Source: Symbiodinium natans (lineage: Eukaryota; Sar; Dinophyceae; Suessiales; Symbiodiniaceae). Taken from it: DNA of 64,000 nucleotides. Every line of letters starts with the position of its first letter. Within the stretch, counting starts at the first letter, position 1. Shown piece after piece: positions 21,101-29,420 of the stretch. The notes below the pieces were generated by a model that saw nothing but the letters and a program-made list of their open reading frames with translations, ran no database searches and was not told where the DNA came from. The position numbers were made by a program, and so were the translations under genes. Location of the stretch: assembly GCA_905221605.1 (NCBI GenBank), contig CAJNDS010002825.1:62001-126000 (forward strand), given 5' to 3'.

Positions 21101-24100
21101 AGCTGGTGGGAGTTGATTCTGAAACGAAGTTTCTTTTGGCCGTCGCAGTGCCAACAAAAGGAGGAGATGCCGTTATCAACCACGCAGTGGCGGAAGTCAC
21201 ACGAGTTCTTGCACTGTTGGGATACAGTGACGTCGTGCTGAGAACAGACACAGAGCCTGCAATGCTTGCCATTCGGAAAGGAGTTCAAGCCGTGCGAGCA
21301 AGACATGACTTGAAGACGGAGCTACAAGACAGCGCTCCAGGCGAGCACCAAGGACTGACCGTTGAGCGGTATATCCAGACAGTGAGGAAATTGGCGAAGA
21401 CTTTACTCGCGACCGTAGAGCAAAGAAGTGGAACAAAGATTGGTTCCGATGTCCCACTGTATAGTTGGGCGTTTAGACATGCGGCATGGCTGCAAAATCG
21501 GTATCACGTGGGAAGAGATGGACGAACAGCCTTTGAGGCAACTGTGGACAGAACGTACAAAGGGAAGCTTGCACCCTTTGGATCAGCGATCATTGCTAAA
21601 GCGTTGCCGAAAGCCCAAGAGAAGGGAGAACCATGGGAAAAAGGAGTGTTCCTTGGAAAGGACTACGCGAGCAACCTCAACTTAGTCGGAACAAGTCGAG
21701 GAGTGATCAAAGCAAGAACAATGAGAAGATGTGCAGATGCATATCAGCCCGAGCTATTGCAGATAGCTGTGGGAGCCCCGTGGGATCATCAGCTCAAAAC
21801 ACTGAGACAAAGGAAGAGAAGGGTTTTGCCCTTAGAGGAACCTGAGCTTCCCCCGCTAGAAGCCCCAAGAGAAGGGAAGGAGAAAGAAAGTGAAGCGAGG
21901 CCGCAGTCAAGTTCAGGCGGAAAACAGAGTTCAAAGAGTTCCTCGAGTAACAGCCCTCCAGGGTCAGATCCAATGTCTGAAGGAGGAATTGGAAGTGCAG
22001 GTGAAGAAAGTGACGAAGACCCCGGAGAAGTGAAAGGAAAGAGAAAAGCTGAAGAGGAGCTGTTCCCAGATGAGACCTCACTGGAAACGTTGAGACAAGA
22101 AGCAATGAAAAGAGACACAAGAGAAGCGTTGGAGGATGCAGAAGAGTCGCCAAAGAAAGGTCCGAAGCTGGACGAAGGCACAGGAGAAGTGGAAGAAAGG
22201 AGCGGAAAAGCGCCGAAGGTTGGAGAGGCAAGCGGAAGTTCCTCAAGGGTGAGTGCAGAAGTGGTTCACTACCACATTAGAAGATTTGAAAAGAGTGAAG
22301 AGCCTGAGGAACACGGAGATGAGCTCCTTGATCTGGAAGAGACAAAGATGTTCCTTGAAGAGACAAAAGAGTGGCAAGAAAAATGGAGTGAGAAGACCGA
22401 GGAGTCAAGCGAAGACTTACGAATGACATGGTCCCATGAGTATGACGATGGGCCACCAAAGCTCGACAGAGAGGACTTGGAAAAGGTCGATGCGAAATCC
22501 GAAAGAACTGAGATAGAGAGACTCTTGGAAATGAAAGTGCTCACAGAAGCTGTGCTTGATGAAAAAGGAGAGCCAGTGCCCACGCCAGAAGGTAAAGCGC
22601 CAAAGCAGTTGAGCACGAAGTACGTCCTAGACTGGAGACACAGGCAGGGCCAGTGGAAAAGACGTGCAAGGTTGGTTGCACGAGAATACCGTTGGTTGAC
22701 GGATTATGACCTCACAGCCCTGTACTCCCCGACGAGCATAAGCTCAAGCATTAAATTGCTTTCTGCACTTTGTGCAAGTTCACCAGGCTATGAGATGATC
22801 TCGATTGACATCTCTGACGCGTATCTTCAGGTACCCCAGAAGGAGTACACAGTGGTTAGCCTGGGAGGAAAATGGTACAAGCTGGAGTTTACCTTACCCG
22901 GTCAGCGAACCGGAAGCAGTGACTGGTTCGAGCATCTGAGGAAGATCTTGGAAGAAGAGAAAATGACTTCGGATATCGGGTTACCAAGTTTCTTCTACAA
23001 GTTACCGTGCGGAAGTGAAGGAGGAACTTTGATGAGCACACATGTGGATGATCTGGAAGTGTTCGGAAAGCCCGAAGAGAACAATGCAGTGGTTTCACTG
23101 CTACTGAAACACAAGTTGAAAATCAAGCTGGAAGGACCAGTAAAAGTTGGAGAAGGCAAGTGTACCTTCTTGAAGCGAACTTTCCTCGGGATACCCGGAG
23201 GAATTGAGATCCGGATGGACGGAAAGTATCTGGAGAGATTGGAAGAGCTTTTAGGGCTCGGAAAAGCACATCCAAAGAAACTCCCGTTTCCAACAGACTA
23301 TGGGAGATCGATGAAAGATGAGACCCCGCTGAACGCGGAAGAGCACCATCTGTATAGGTCTTGTGTGGGGATCCTGTTGTACATGACCCCCGAGCGACCC
23401 GACCTAGGGTTTGCGACGAAGTGGCTGTCTGGAAAGTTGGCGACACCGACAAGAGGTGACCTCGCAGTGTTGAGGCATGTGGCAAAGTATGTGAAAGCTA
23501 CGTCACACTATGTGATTGAACACATGGAGTCGCACCCTGGGAAGAGTTTCCTGGAGAGAAATGAAATCGAAGAAGAAATGCGTTTCGACGAGAAAAGCGG
23601 AGACGTGTTTACCGCGAAGAGTTTGATCGAGGTTGTGACCGACGCCGATTGGGCGACTGATAGAGAGACGCGACAATCAACGAGTTGTGCATTGATCTTT
23701 GTGAATGGAAATTTGGTCCATTTTCATGCAAGAAAGCAAAAAGCGACAGCCTTGAGCAGCTGCGAAAGCGAATTGGTTGCAGCCGTTGGAGGTTTGAGTG
23801 AAGGAGTTTTTCTCCAGAATTTGCTGGAAAGAGTTCTGAAGATCAAGCCGGAAATGAGGATCCACATGGATTCGAGTAGCGCCCGAGCAATCCTCATGAA
23901 GAAAGGATTTGGAAGAACGAGGCACGTTGATGCCGGATTGTTGTGGGTTCAACAACTCACCGGACGAGGCCTGAAAGTGAAAGCAATCAAAGGAACCGAA
24001 AACCCCTCGGACGTAGGAACAAAGGCGTTGACAAGAAGTTTGGTTGTGAAGTGTTTAGAAAAAATGGGCGTGAGAACAGGAGAAGAAAGCAGGGAGCCCA

Positions 24101-25980
24101 AAGGAGCCTCGGAGTTCAAGATCCCGAAGAAGTATCTGAGGAGAATCGTGATGATGTTAATGGTTCAAGGAAGTGAAGGGTTGAAAAGTGAAAAGAAAGA
24201 GTTGAGTTTTGGATTTTACATGTTCACGGGAATCATGGTCATGATGTTGCTTTTCATGGTTTGTAGTCCGGTGCTTGGAGAGTACGCTAGAGAGAAGTTT
24301 CGCGTGTCCGCAGCCGTTTTCAGCTCAAGCAAAAGAGAAGGCCAGGTGGAAAAGAAAAAGAGAGAAAAAGAAAAGATGGAGGCCCAGCCAAGCGCTTTAG
24401 AAGCGACCGAAGAGGCGGCAGTGAAAGCTCACGAGGCAGCCCTCAAGGAGATGATTATGAACGCAAGATCCCTTGAGGCAGTTGAGCGTTTGAACAAAGC
24501 TTTAAAGCTCTGCCGCTCGGGGCCAAGAGAGAACCTGGTGTTGCTTGGGGAAAAGGTGAAAGAGTTGGATGAGAAGTATGGAGTTAAAGAGAAACCTGGA
24601 AGCAGCGCTGGAAGCGAGGAGAAAGAAGTCGAAAAGAGAAAGGTCGAGCTGCTAGAGCTCCAGGAAGCAGCAAAGAAGAGAAGGAAAGGGATCTTCGACA
24701 AGAAAGAAGAGAAGCAGCCAGAAGAGAAAGAGAGTCTGGAAGAAGAGTCCGACGAGGAGTCCCAAGAGAAAAGCGAAGAGAAGCAGCCAAAAGAGAAAGA
24801 GAAAAAGGAAGAAGAGTCCGACGAGGAGTCCCAAGAGAAGAAAGATGGAGGTGAAAAAGAAGAGACCTCGAGCGAGGAGGAAGATGTACAAGAGATTCTC
24901 AAGGAGACAGCGAAGAAAGAGGTGCTCGAAGAAGAGAAAAATGTGAAAGAGCTCTTGGGGAAAATAACGGAGAAAAAGGAGAAGCTGGATGAGGCCCGAA
25001 GAGCGTTTGCCTCGACCTCGGAAAGGTACGAGGAGGCGAAGGTGTACCGAGCGGTGAAGGTACGAGAAAAAGAGAATTTGTCCGAGCTGTGGGACAAGTT
25101 GGAGGATGAGTTGGAAAAGAGCAAGAAGGATTGTGAAGCGATCGAAGCCCAAGCTGATGAGATTTTGGAGCATGAAGAAGAGTTGGAAAAGGAGATGGAT
25201 GAGTTGAGGCCAAAGCTGGCCGAAGCGTTGCGAGAGCTGGGTGAAAAGAGAAAAGAGCTTCGAAAGTACGAGAAGGAAGAAAGGCCGCCGCTTTTGAACC
25301 CAAAGGTGGACGTCGCAATCAAGGAAGAGCTCATGGATTTGCGATTGGGAAAGCAGAAGGTGGAAATTGAGCTTCAGGAAGTTCAAGAGCAAAACGAGAA
25401 GCTCAAGAAGAAAAAGGAAGAGAACGAGAAAGAGATGGAAGCGATGAAAGGAGAATTGGAGATGCTCCGGAAGAGGAAGCGTGAAAGCGTTGGATCCATG
25501 GATGAAGAGAAAGCGAAGAGCATGAAAGAGGAGAATAAGACCTTGAAGAAGAGCATCAAAGGTTTGTCGGAGACCAACAAGAAGTTGGAAAGTGACTTCC
25601 AGAAGTTGAAAAGCGAGAAAGGACAGGAGAACCTGGAAGGGAAGTTCGTTTTGAACATCGAAGAAGAGACCGACGAGGAGGAAGACAAAAAGAAGAAGCT
25701 TTGCATTCTGTGTTCCCGACACGGCCACAGCTACATGATGTGTTGGGACGCAGGGTATTCCTACGACAAGAATGGGAAATACACCCCGTGGTTGAATGTG
25801 AAGAACGAGGATGGAACGGAGAGAACAAAGGCCCAGTTCAGGAAGTACTTTCGTGAAAACGAGAAGGAGATTAGGGCCGAGTACGCAAAGTTGCTTGACG
25901 AGAACAAGAAGAAGTTCAGGAAAGGAGATGGAAAAGGAAAAGGGAAGAAGCCCAAAGGGGAAAGTGAAAAGAAGAAGTGA
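18127..25980 (+). CDS. Inner copia Gag-Pol polyprotein with long C-terminal extension
   Basis: 2,617 codons from ATG 18127 (the GTG three bases earlier is not a likely eukaryotic start). Order: Ala/Gly-rich N-terminus; Gag; Lys/Gly-rich region ~300-375; zinc knuckle C380-x2-C383-x4-H388-x4-C393; protease D541-S-G-A-D; integrase zinc site H934/H938/C945/C948 (HELTHLPRASWCEAC); catalytic D973, D1041, E1080; reverse transcriptase with D1561 (SIDISDAYLQVP) and the HVDD variant D1641-D1642; RNase H with D1839/D1841, E1882, D1915 and D1935. After RNase H (~2010) come ~600 extra residues: membrane-spanning segment ~2030-2051, Glu/Lys-rich coiled coil ~2058-2520 with a 23-residue repeat (24706-24843), and a second zinc knuckle C2526-x2-C2529-x4-H2534-x4-C2539 in a basic tail. 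Gag and Pol share one frame, so the Gag:Pol ratio must be set by processing or RNA-level control. Confidence 0.96.
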   Translation: MQEGDPAGAGAQEHGGDTPSDTPMARPAGGGLPSGLGGASFQEVMGSLAAAANALAGAAGSAGSGQRSYDSAAKLVKSPEVFAPKNLEEEVSQWPDWSFSFRVFVGFVDPKYAEELVRVESGPLNPALYSQEEKERSIKLYAILASYLRNRPLKLLKSEGSQDGYSVWKKLFQELEPSSRTRGLAMAQALVSFPAMTKGTSILDYLLTYEKLVGEYEKVSGARYDENLKIGTVLKGLPNELRKHILVGLSPTTSYTDIRRKLLEYERSTQSWNAENILQSFSMEGPTKHTPYNGPQAMEVDRVKGGYKGDKGKYGKERNKGKGKGEKGGKPFGKGRFTNKGKGKGKWDTGKESKGKGKDRNKGVRAVEGGYGPTKFQGSCYICGKPGHRATDCWQKGDKGKGGKGKVRYVEEEETQGQGDRSSGSNARANNDESGQVRVITASAARMVRRVEEVEDQDEELDLNEVSWRMNELEVRRLEEFDLTLGDEESDEGEIDPHDELMEWYDSKQTGEEVGEVRTLQDEKTVKNVCKEVESCEVVLDSGADCHVLPMDWAEEVGEPSTFEYRLKDAQGRVIPTLPVRQQVKFVFWKESGKKLVITDTAVCGNVTQPLFSIGKMWKLGWGTVSEDGKLWLKKGTVRVPLHFKRNSSMAIMSISRVVTEEMKVQPVRLEENLKRELQHNEIGDSWFVLEDGTPARFDWDVTRTFDPTGHFPNHMYEGEGSEGDYFPYRTTLLGKLERRGGAVSPLNEVDWNSLEFFECSEEWKDRENVSLGRAPNERFEVMITLLEKEIKEPNAYGSFEGLKEREKDFGGENQPMETGEPTEAVVPRQEEKKEHRSKGIPVLPEDETEVMLIGPLRITPTSELKEMKEACKYLYLSKNGSKGVLWQRLKKEVATNKLKATVQISEDIRKEFERDPIPEALPALPSQEEIEKHELTHLPRASWCEACQAAKSREDNFDESTEKPQRPVFSLDFMFTGTQGEEGEKDPLAIQLVGVDSETKFLLAVAVPTKGGDAVINHAVAEVTRVLALLGYSDVVLRTDTEPAMLAIRKGVQAVRARHDLKTELQDSAPGEHQGLTVERYIQTVRKLAKTLLATVEQRSGTKIGSDVPLYSWAFRHAAWLQNRYHVGRDGRTAFEATVDRTYKGKLAPFGSAIIAKALPKAQEKGEPWEKGVFLGKDYASNLNLVGTSRGVIKARTMRRCADAYQPELLQIAVGAPWDHQLKTLRQRKRRVLPLEEPELPPLEAPREGKEKESEARPQSSSGGKQSSKSSSSNSPPGSDPMSEGGIGSAGEESDEDPGEVKGKRKAEEELFPDETSLETLRQEAMKRDTREALEDAEESPKKGPKLDEGTGEVEERSGKAPKVGEASGSSSRVSAEVVHYHIRRFEKSEEPEEHGDELLDLEETKMFLEETKEWQEKWSEKTEESSEDLRMTWSHEYDDGPPKLDREDLEKVDAKSERTEIERLLEMKVLTEAVLDEKGEPVPTPEGKAPKQLSTKYVLDWRHRQGQWKRRARLVAREYRWLTDYDLTALYSPTSISSSIKLLSALCASSPGYEMISIDISDAYLQVPQKEYTVVSLGGKWYKLEFTLPGQRTGSSDWFEHLRKILEEEKMTSDIGLPSFFYKLPCGSEGGTLMSTHVDDLEVFGKPEENNAVVSLLLKHKLKIKLEGPVKVGEGKCTFLKRTFLGIPGGIEIRMDGKYLERLEELLGLGKAHPKKLPFPTDYGRSMKDETPLNAEEHHLYRSCVGILLYMTPERPDLGFATKWLSGKLATPTRGDLAVLRHVAKYVKATSHYVIEHMESHPGKSFLERNEIEEEMRFDEKSGDVFTAKSLIEVVTDADWATDRETRQSTSCALIFVNGNLVHFHARKQKATALSSCESELVAAVGGLSEGVFLQNLLERVLKIKPEMRIHMDSSSARAILMKKGFGRTRHVDAGLLWVQQLTGRGLKVKAIKGTENPSDVGTKALTRSLVVKCLEKMGVRTGEESREPKGASEFKIPKKYLRRIVMMLMVQGSEGLKSEKKELSFGFYMFTGIMVMMLLFMVCSPVLGEYAREKFRVSAAVFSSSKREGQVEKKKREKEKMEAQPSALEATEEAAVKAHEAALKEMIMNARSLEAVERLNKALKLCRSGPRENLVLLGEKVKELDEKYGVKEKPGSSAGSEEKEVEKRKVELLELQEAAKKRRKGIFDKKEEKQPEEKESLEEESDEESQEKSEEKQPKEKEKKEEESDEESQEKKDGGEKEETSSEEEDVQEILKETAKKEVLEEEKNVKELLGKITEKKEKLDEARRAFASTSERYEEAKVYRAVKVREKENLSELWDKLEDELEKSKKDCEAIEAQADEILEHEEELEKEMDELRPKLAEALRELGEKRKELRKYEKEERPPLLNPKVDVAIKEELMDLRLGKQKVEIELQEVQEQNEKLKKKKEENEKEMEAMKGELEMLRKRKRESVGSMDEEKAKSMKEENKTLKKSIKGLSETNKKLESDFQKLKSEKGQENLEGKFVLNIEEETDEEEDKKKKLCILCSRHGHSYMMCWDAGYSYDKNGKYTPWLNVKNEDGTERTKAQFRKYFRENEKEIRAEYAKLLDENKKKFRKGDGKGKGKKPKGESEKKK

Positions 25981-26280
25981 AGCCCTGAGGGGGCTTGGAA
26001 GAGAAAGATGTCCGAAATGACAATAAACTAAAGGTGCAAGATCGCACCTATAGACGAAGTCTTGAAAAAGCCGTCTGTGTATGTGTTTGAAGAGAAGTGA
26101 GAGAGGCTACCAGTAGCAGCGTAGTTTCTTCGTTTCACGTTTCACACCAACAAAAGAAGTGTGCACCACGATGTGTTTAAAGGAAAAGGATGACCGAAGT
26201 GAGCGATGAGGAGTTTGCATCCGAGTGAACTTAATTGCGATGAGAAATGTGAGGCAATGAAGTGTAACTCGGAGAGGGGG
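25981..26280 (+). promoter_or_regulatory. Inner element 3' untranslated region and polypurine tract
   Basis: Non-coding 300 bp after the stop. GGAGAGGGGG at 26271-26280 abuts the 3' LTR, as expected for the plus-strand primer of an LTR element. Confidence 0.8.
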
Positions 26281-26447
26281 TAACAAACTTTTCGGTTAGG
26301 CATGTGCCCCCCTGTAGAAGTATTTTTCCTTGTCGTTTCACTGCTGCCAACAAGGCTCAAGGGACTGCTGAACAGACCGTGTCCCAGCAAAAGTGCCCGC
26401 TAGTGGTTTCAAGTTCAAGGGTCTGGAACGAACCCTAAATCGTTTTA
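26281..26447 (+). repeat. Inner element 3' LTR
   Basis: Same 167 bp as 17784-17950 with TA..TA ends, followed by the right GACTC duplication at 26448-26452. Confidence 0.95.
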
Positions 26448-26452
26448 GACTC

Positions 26453-26705
26453 GCAAGGTCAATGTTCACGTGTACACTGATTCCACTGCAGGCAAATCTA
26501 TGGCGACGCGTTTCGGCGCTGGCAAGCGCACTAAGCATGTGGAACTGAGATTCCTTTATATGCAAGACCTGGTGAAAGCTGGACTGATCAAGGTCCTGAA
26601 GGTAGGAACACTGAACAACCCTGCCGATTTGCTCACCAAATATGTCAGCGTTGAAACACTGTCATCACTGAAAGGACGCTTAGGCGTTCATAGTAACCTG
26701 TTCTA
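26453..26705 (+). pseudogene. Outer copia RNase H, 3' part
   Basis: Reads VNVHVYTDSTAGKSMATR (Asp in YTDST near 26,479), RTKHVELRFLYMQ and NNPADLLTKYVSVETL, then a stop at 26,703-26,705. These are the last RNase H motifs missing from the frame that ends at 17,783. The phase joins exactly once the inner element and one GACTC are subtracted. Confidence 0.95.
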
Positions 26706-27248
26706 ACTGTTTGCGTGCCCCCTTTGTGTGCGCCCGCGTACTGATGCTCGTGATGATGCGCCGCGGTTGATGCACTGTTTGGGGTTGGTTGCAGGACTGT
26801 TTCGTTTGCTGGACGCCTCGTGCCATAGGCACTGCGGATTTACAACACTGCAGCATAAACATAAGCAACACTGCTGTGCTGTGTGCGTTGTGTGTCACTG
26901 TCTTGTTCACTGTGCATGTACAAACAGACAAACAAGCACTGCTCCCAAGGAGCACTGGCAAGCAAAGCACTGCTTGTGCTGAGTGTCACTGTGCAGTTGT
27001 GCATGTACTGTTGTGCAGAAAGAAGAGACTGAGAGGAGAGAACCACGTTCACTGTTTTCGTCGATTCGAAACGATTTTTCACTGTTTTCTTCGAAGTTGG
27101 AAAACTGTCTTTTACATGTGTCATGTGTAGAAAAGAAAACTGTACATAGAAGTTTGGGCTGCACTGTTTTACATGTTGTGTTTTTGAGCGACTCAAAGGT
27201 CACTGCCTAACTGCCCTCTGCTTTCTCACTGTTCCATCGACTGCCGCC
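26706..27248 (+). other. Outer element spacer between pol and ORF3
   Basis: No credible ORF on the sense strand. CACTG is very frequent throughout. It may be the leader of an ORF3 subgenomic or spliced RNA, but nothing proves that. Confidence 0.6.
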
Positions 27249-28543
27249 ATGTCGCACACCTCCCAGGGATCCGCAAGCACTGGCCGCCAACTGGCCAATG
27301 AAGCATCACTGGCTGCGCAGGCGGATGACGCAATTGAAGCAATGCGCGTCACTGAGCTTGAGTCAGTGCGTGCTCACAATGAGCAACTGATGCAAGAGGC
27401 AACTGCAGCAATGCAGCGACTGTCACTGGTGCGACAGATGCCCGACACAACAATGGGAGACTGGCCGTTCAATGTGGTCGAAAGGCCACTGGTCCACATC
27501 CAGACTGAGAGGCCACCCGCGCTGTACCATGGTGACATTGCCAACTGGTACTGGGTGATGAACGCCGAGTTCCCCACTGATGCTGGCAATCTGGATAACT
27601 GGACGAGCTATGCCGACCTGCGAATGCTGCTCGCAAAGGAAGTGGATCGAGTGTGGAACCTGGTGAAAAGGTCCACTGAGTCAACTGGGTTCTTGGAGTG
27701 CACTGTCCGAGAGGTGCTCTCGTCCTGTGGACTGCACTGCTTCTTCGCAGGACAGCCGACTGATGGGTCGGAGAGGATCCGACTGCCGCCGACCGTGCTG
27801 AACACCTTGGTTGACTGCACTGACGTCATCATCGATGCTGTGCAGGAAACTGTGGATTTGTTTCCGTTCATCGACTGGTGTTCGGAATACACCAAGGAAG
27901 AGGCTACACTGTTCAAGAGACTGGAGAGTGAAAATCGCCAACCATCAAGTGTTTCTGAAACACTGGTGGCAAAGCACTGCTGGATTTGTCTTCGCAGTGA
28001 AGATGCTGAGACACTGCGGACGACTGGCCAATTTTCACTGGAAGGAATCTATGCTGGACAGTTCAATCTGTCGATGAGTGCTCGAGCTGCACTGTGGCGC
28101 CGTGGCGACTGTGGCAGACACAGACCGAGGAGTCCACTGACACTGCTGAGCAGACGTGGACACTGGTGGCGTTTCGGTTCACCACTGTGCATTTCATCGA
28201 TCTGGTCACTGAAGGCACACTGCGGTTTTTCAATCGCAGGTACAGTGATTACATCGTGACCACTGACCCCGGGCTCACTGAGGTGCCATTCACACTGAAT
28301 GCCCAAGAGTGTGGGTCCATCCGTCGCTGGACACTGGTCGGCTGGAAGCCAAAGGATCTGTTCGCCCGATCCACTGCTGATGACTGGCAAACTGTCGTCA
28401 CATCGTCATCGGGGCGACTGTTTGGACTGAGGCAACTGCCATCCAGCTGGGAGAGTTCATCACTGACGATGATGTGCCAACTGGCTCGTGGAGACCAGGA
28501 GGCACTGGCACTGGTGGTGACAAGGCCCAAGCGACTGCTCTGA
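27249..28543 (+). CDS. Outer element ORF3, unknown protein, frame-changed
   Basis: ATG 27249 opens a 336-codon frame (MSHTSQGSASTGRQLANEAS, PFIDWCSEYTKEEATLFKRL, KHCWICLRSEDAETL). Near 28,095-28,110 the protein-like reading moves to the next frame (WTLVAFRFTTVHFIDLVTEG, SIRRWTLVGWKPKDLFARST) and runs to a stop at 28,543. It probably was one ~430-residue protein broken by one indel. It lies after RNase H and before the 3' LTR in sense orientation, the position of envelope-like or extra ORFs in some plant copia and other LTR elements. No membrane segment or known domain is visible here. Its ACTG richness matches the rest of the element, so it is not a recent capture. Confidence 0.6.
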
Positions 28544-28804
28544 CCACTGTGGTCACTGGCCTGAGGCGAGCCATTGGGACTGAGCATCAAGTCTCAATCA
28601 CTGTCTCGCCAGCGGAGTGAGATACTGCAGTGAACTGCAGATAGTCGATGGGGGTATCCACTCATGCCATGTCACTGACATTAGACTGGCCTCTGAGTTG
28701 GGGACCCTTTCCGACTGAAGAAGATGAGTGACTGCAGAGTCACTGAAGCCCTTGAAACTGGCTTGGTCGCAAAGTAAGCTGCAACTGCCGACAGCTCACT
28801 GGTC

Positions 28805-29038
28805 TTGGTGACTGTCTTGCGAGCTGCAAAGCTGAAGCAAGACCTAGCAGCACTGTACAGGCCTGCTGCTGATACTGTTCGCAATTTGAAAGCAAAAGCA
28901 CTGGATGAGCCTGATTCGTTACTGCTGCTTTGGATGAGTTTACTGCAATATGTGATGGTATTGATTTGTCAGTATACTGCTACTAAGTTTCTCGCAATGG
29001 CCGAGACGACTGATGTGAGTCGAACACTGAAGTGTTGA
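28805..29038 (+). CDS. Outer element small 3' frame with hydrophobic segment
   Basis: Open frame of ~77 codons ending 12 bp before the 3' LTR. It lacks a conventional ATG at its left end. The middle, SLLLLWMSLLQYVMVLICQY, is hydrophobic enough to span a membrane, and a charged N-terminal part precedes it (LRAAKLKQDLAALYRPAADT). It may be the C-terminal end of a longer ORF3 product whose link (28,544-28,804) has decayed. Function unknown. Confidence 0.35.
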   Translation: MVTVLRAAKLKQDLAALYRPAADTVRNLKAKALDEPDSLLLLWMSLLQYVMVLICQYTATKFLAMAETTDVSRTLKC

Positions 29039-29050
29039 CTCAAGGGACTG

Positions 29051-29233
29051 TGTTAGAATACACTGTTCCCTCTAGAGCCCTGGCAGTATCCACTGCCTGA
29101 TCTGACCAAAGCTGTCGTCACTGCTTTGGCTCAAGGTTCAAGTGCTGAAACAAGTGTGACTGATGAATTGCTCACTGCTGTGAATGTTGTGATACCTGAA
29201 AGTGTATCCCAAACTGCTCCATTGAACTTTTCA
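29051..29233 (+). repeat. Outer element 3' LTR
   Basis: 183 bp, TGTTAGAATACACTG to AACTTTTCA, matching 11984-12166 by eye. The right target duplication TGGAG follows at 29234-29238. The sequence just before it, ending CTCAAGGGACTG, is at best a weak polypurine tract. Confidence 0.95.
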
Positions 29234-29420
29234 TGGAGTGCCCAACCCCAAAAGTCTCCCTGGAGTGCCCAACTCTTCCTGAAGTGCCCACCCAGAGTCT
29301 TTCTGGAGTGCCCAGCCCCAGAGTGCCCAACCCCAACCCAGAGTGTCCCCGGAGTGCCCCAGCCCCAGAGTGTTGGAGCGCCCAAACCCAGAGTATCTCT
29401 ACCAAGAGAGTGGGGATGTT
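29234..29420. repeat. Minisatellite, right part
   Basis: Imperfect ~22-bp units of CTGGAGTGCCCAACCCCAGAG type, continuing the array cut at 11983. Some units are double length. Confidence 0.9.

Larger units (their letters stand above)
17784..26447 (+). mobile_element. Inner Ty1/copia LTR retrotransposon, apparently intact
   Basis: 8,664 bp between identical 167-bp LTRs, flanked by a perfect 5-bp duplication GACTC (17779-17783 and 26448-26452). It has a primer-binding site, one uninterrupted gag-pol frame of 2,617 codons, and a GGAGAGGGGG purine tract directly before the 3' LTR. Domain order (protease, integrase, reverse transcriptase, RNase H) is Ty1/copia. All catalytic residues I checked are present. 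Identical LTRs and an open frame point to a very recent insertion. Removing element plus one duplication (8,669 bp) exactly restores the outer RNase H frame. Confidence 0.97.
11984..29233 (+). mobile_element. Outer Ty1/copia LTR retrotransposon (defective, hosts a nested element)
   Basis: Bounded by 183-bp direct repeats (11984-12166 and 29051-29233) with TG..CA ends and a perfect 5-bp target duplication TGGAG (11979-11983 and 29234-29238). Inside are a primer-binding site, gag-protease, integrase, reverse transcriptase and RNase H in Ty1/copia order, then extra 3' ORFs. Without the 8,664-bp nested element and its 5-bp duplication it would be ~8,581 bp. It is defective: frame changes separate gag-protease from integrase and split the reverse transcriptase, and RNase H is interrupted. 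Its sense strand is strikingly rich in ACTG. Confidence 0.95.

Noticed and set aside
24429-25728. Long minus-strand frames (up to 358 codons) opposite the inner polyprotein C-terminus
   Set aside because: They are Leu/Phe/Ser-rich mirror frames of a purine-rich coiled-coil region and have no domains. The plus-strand frame is clearly the real one.
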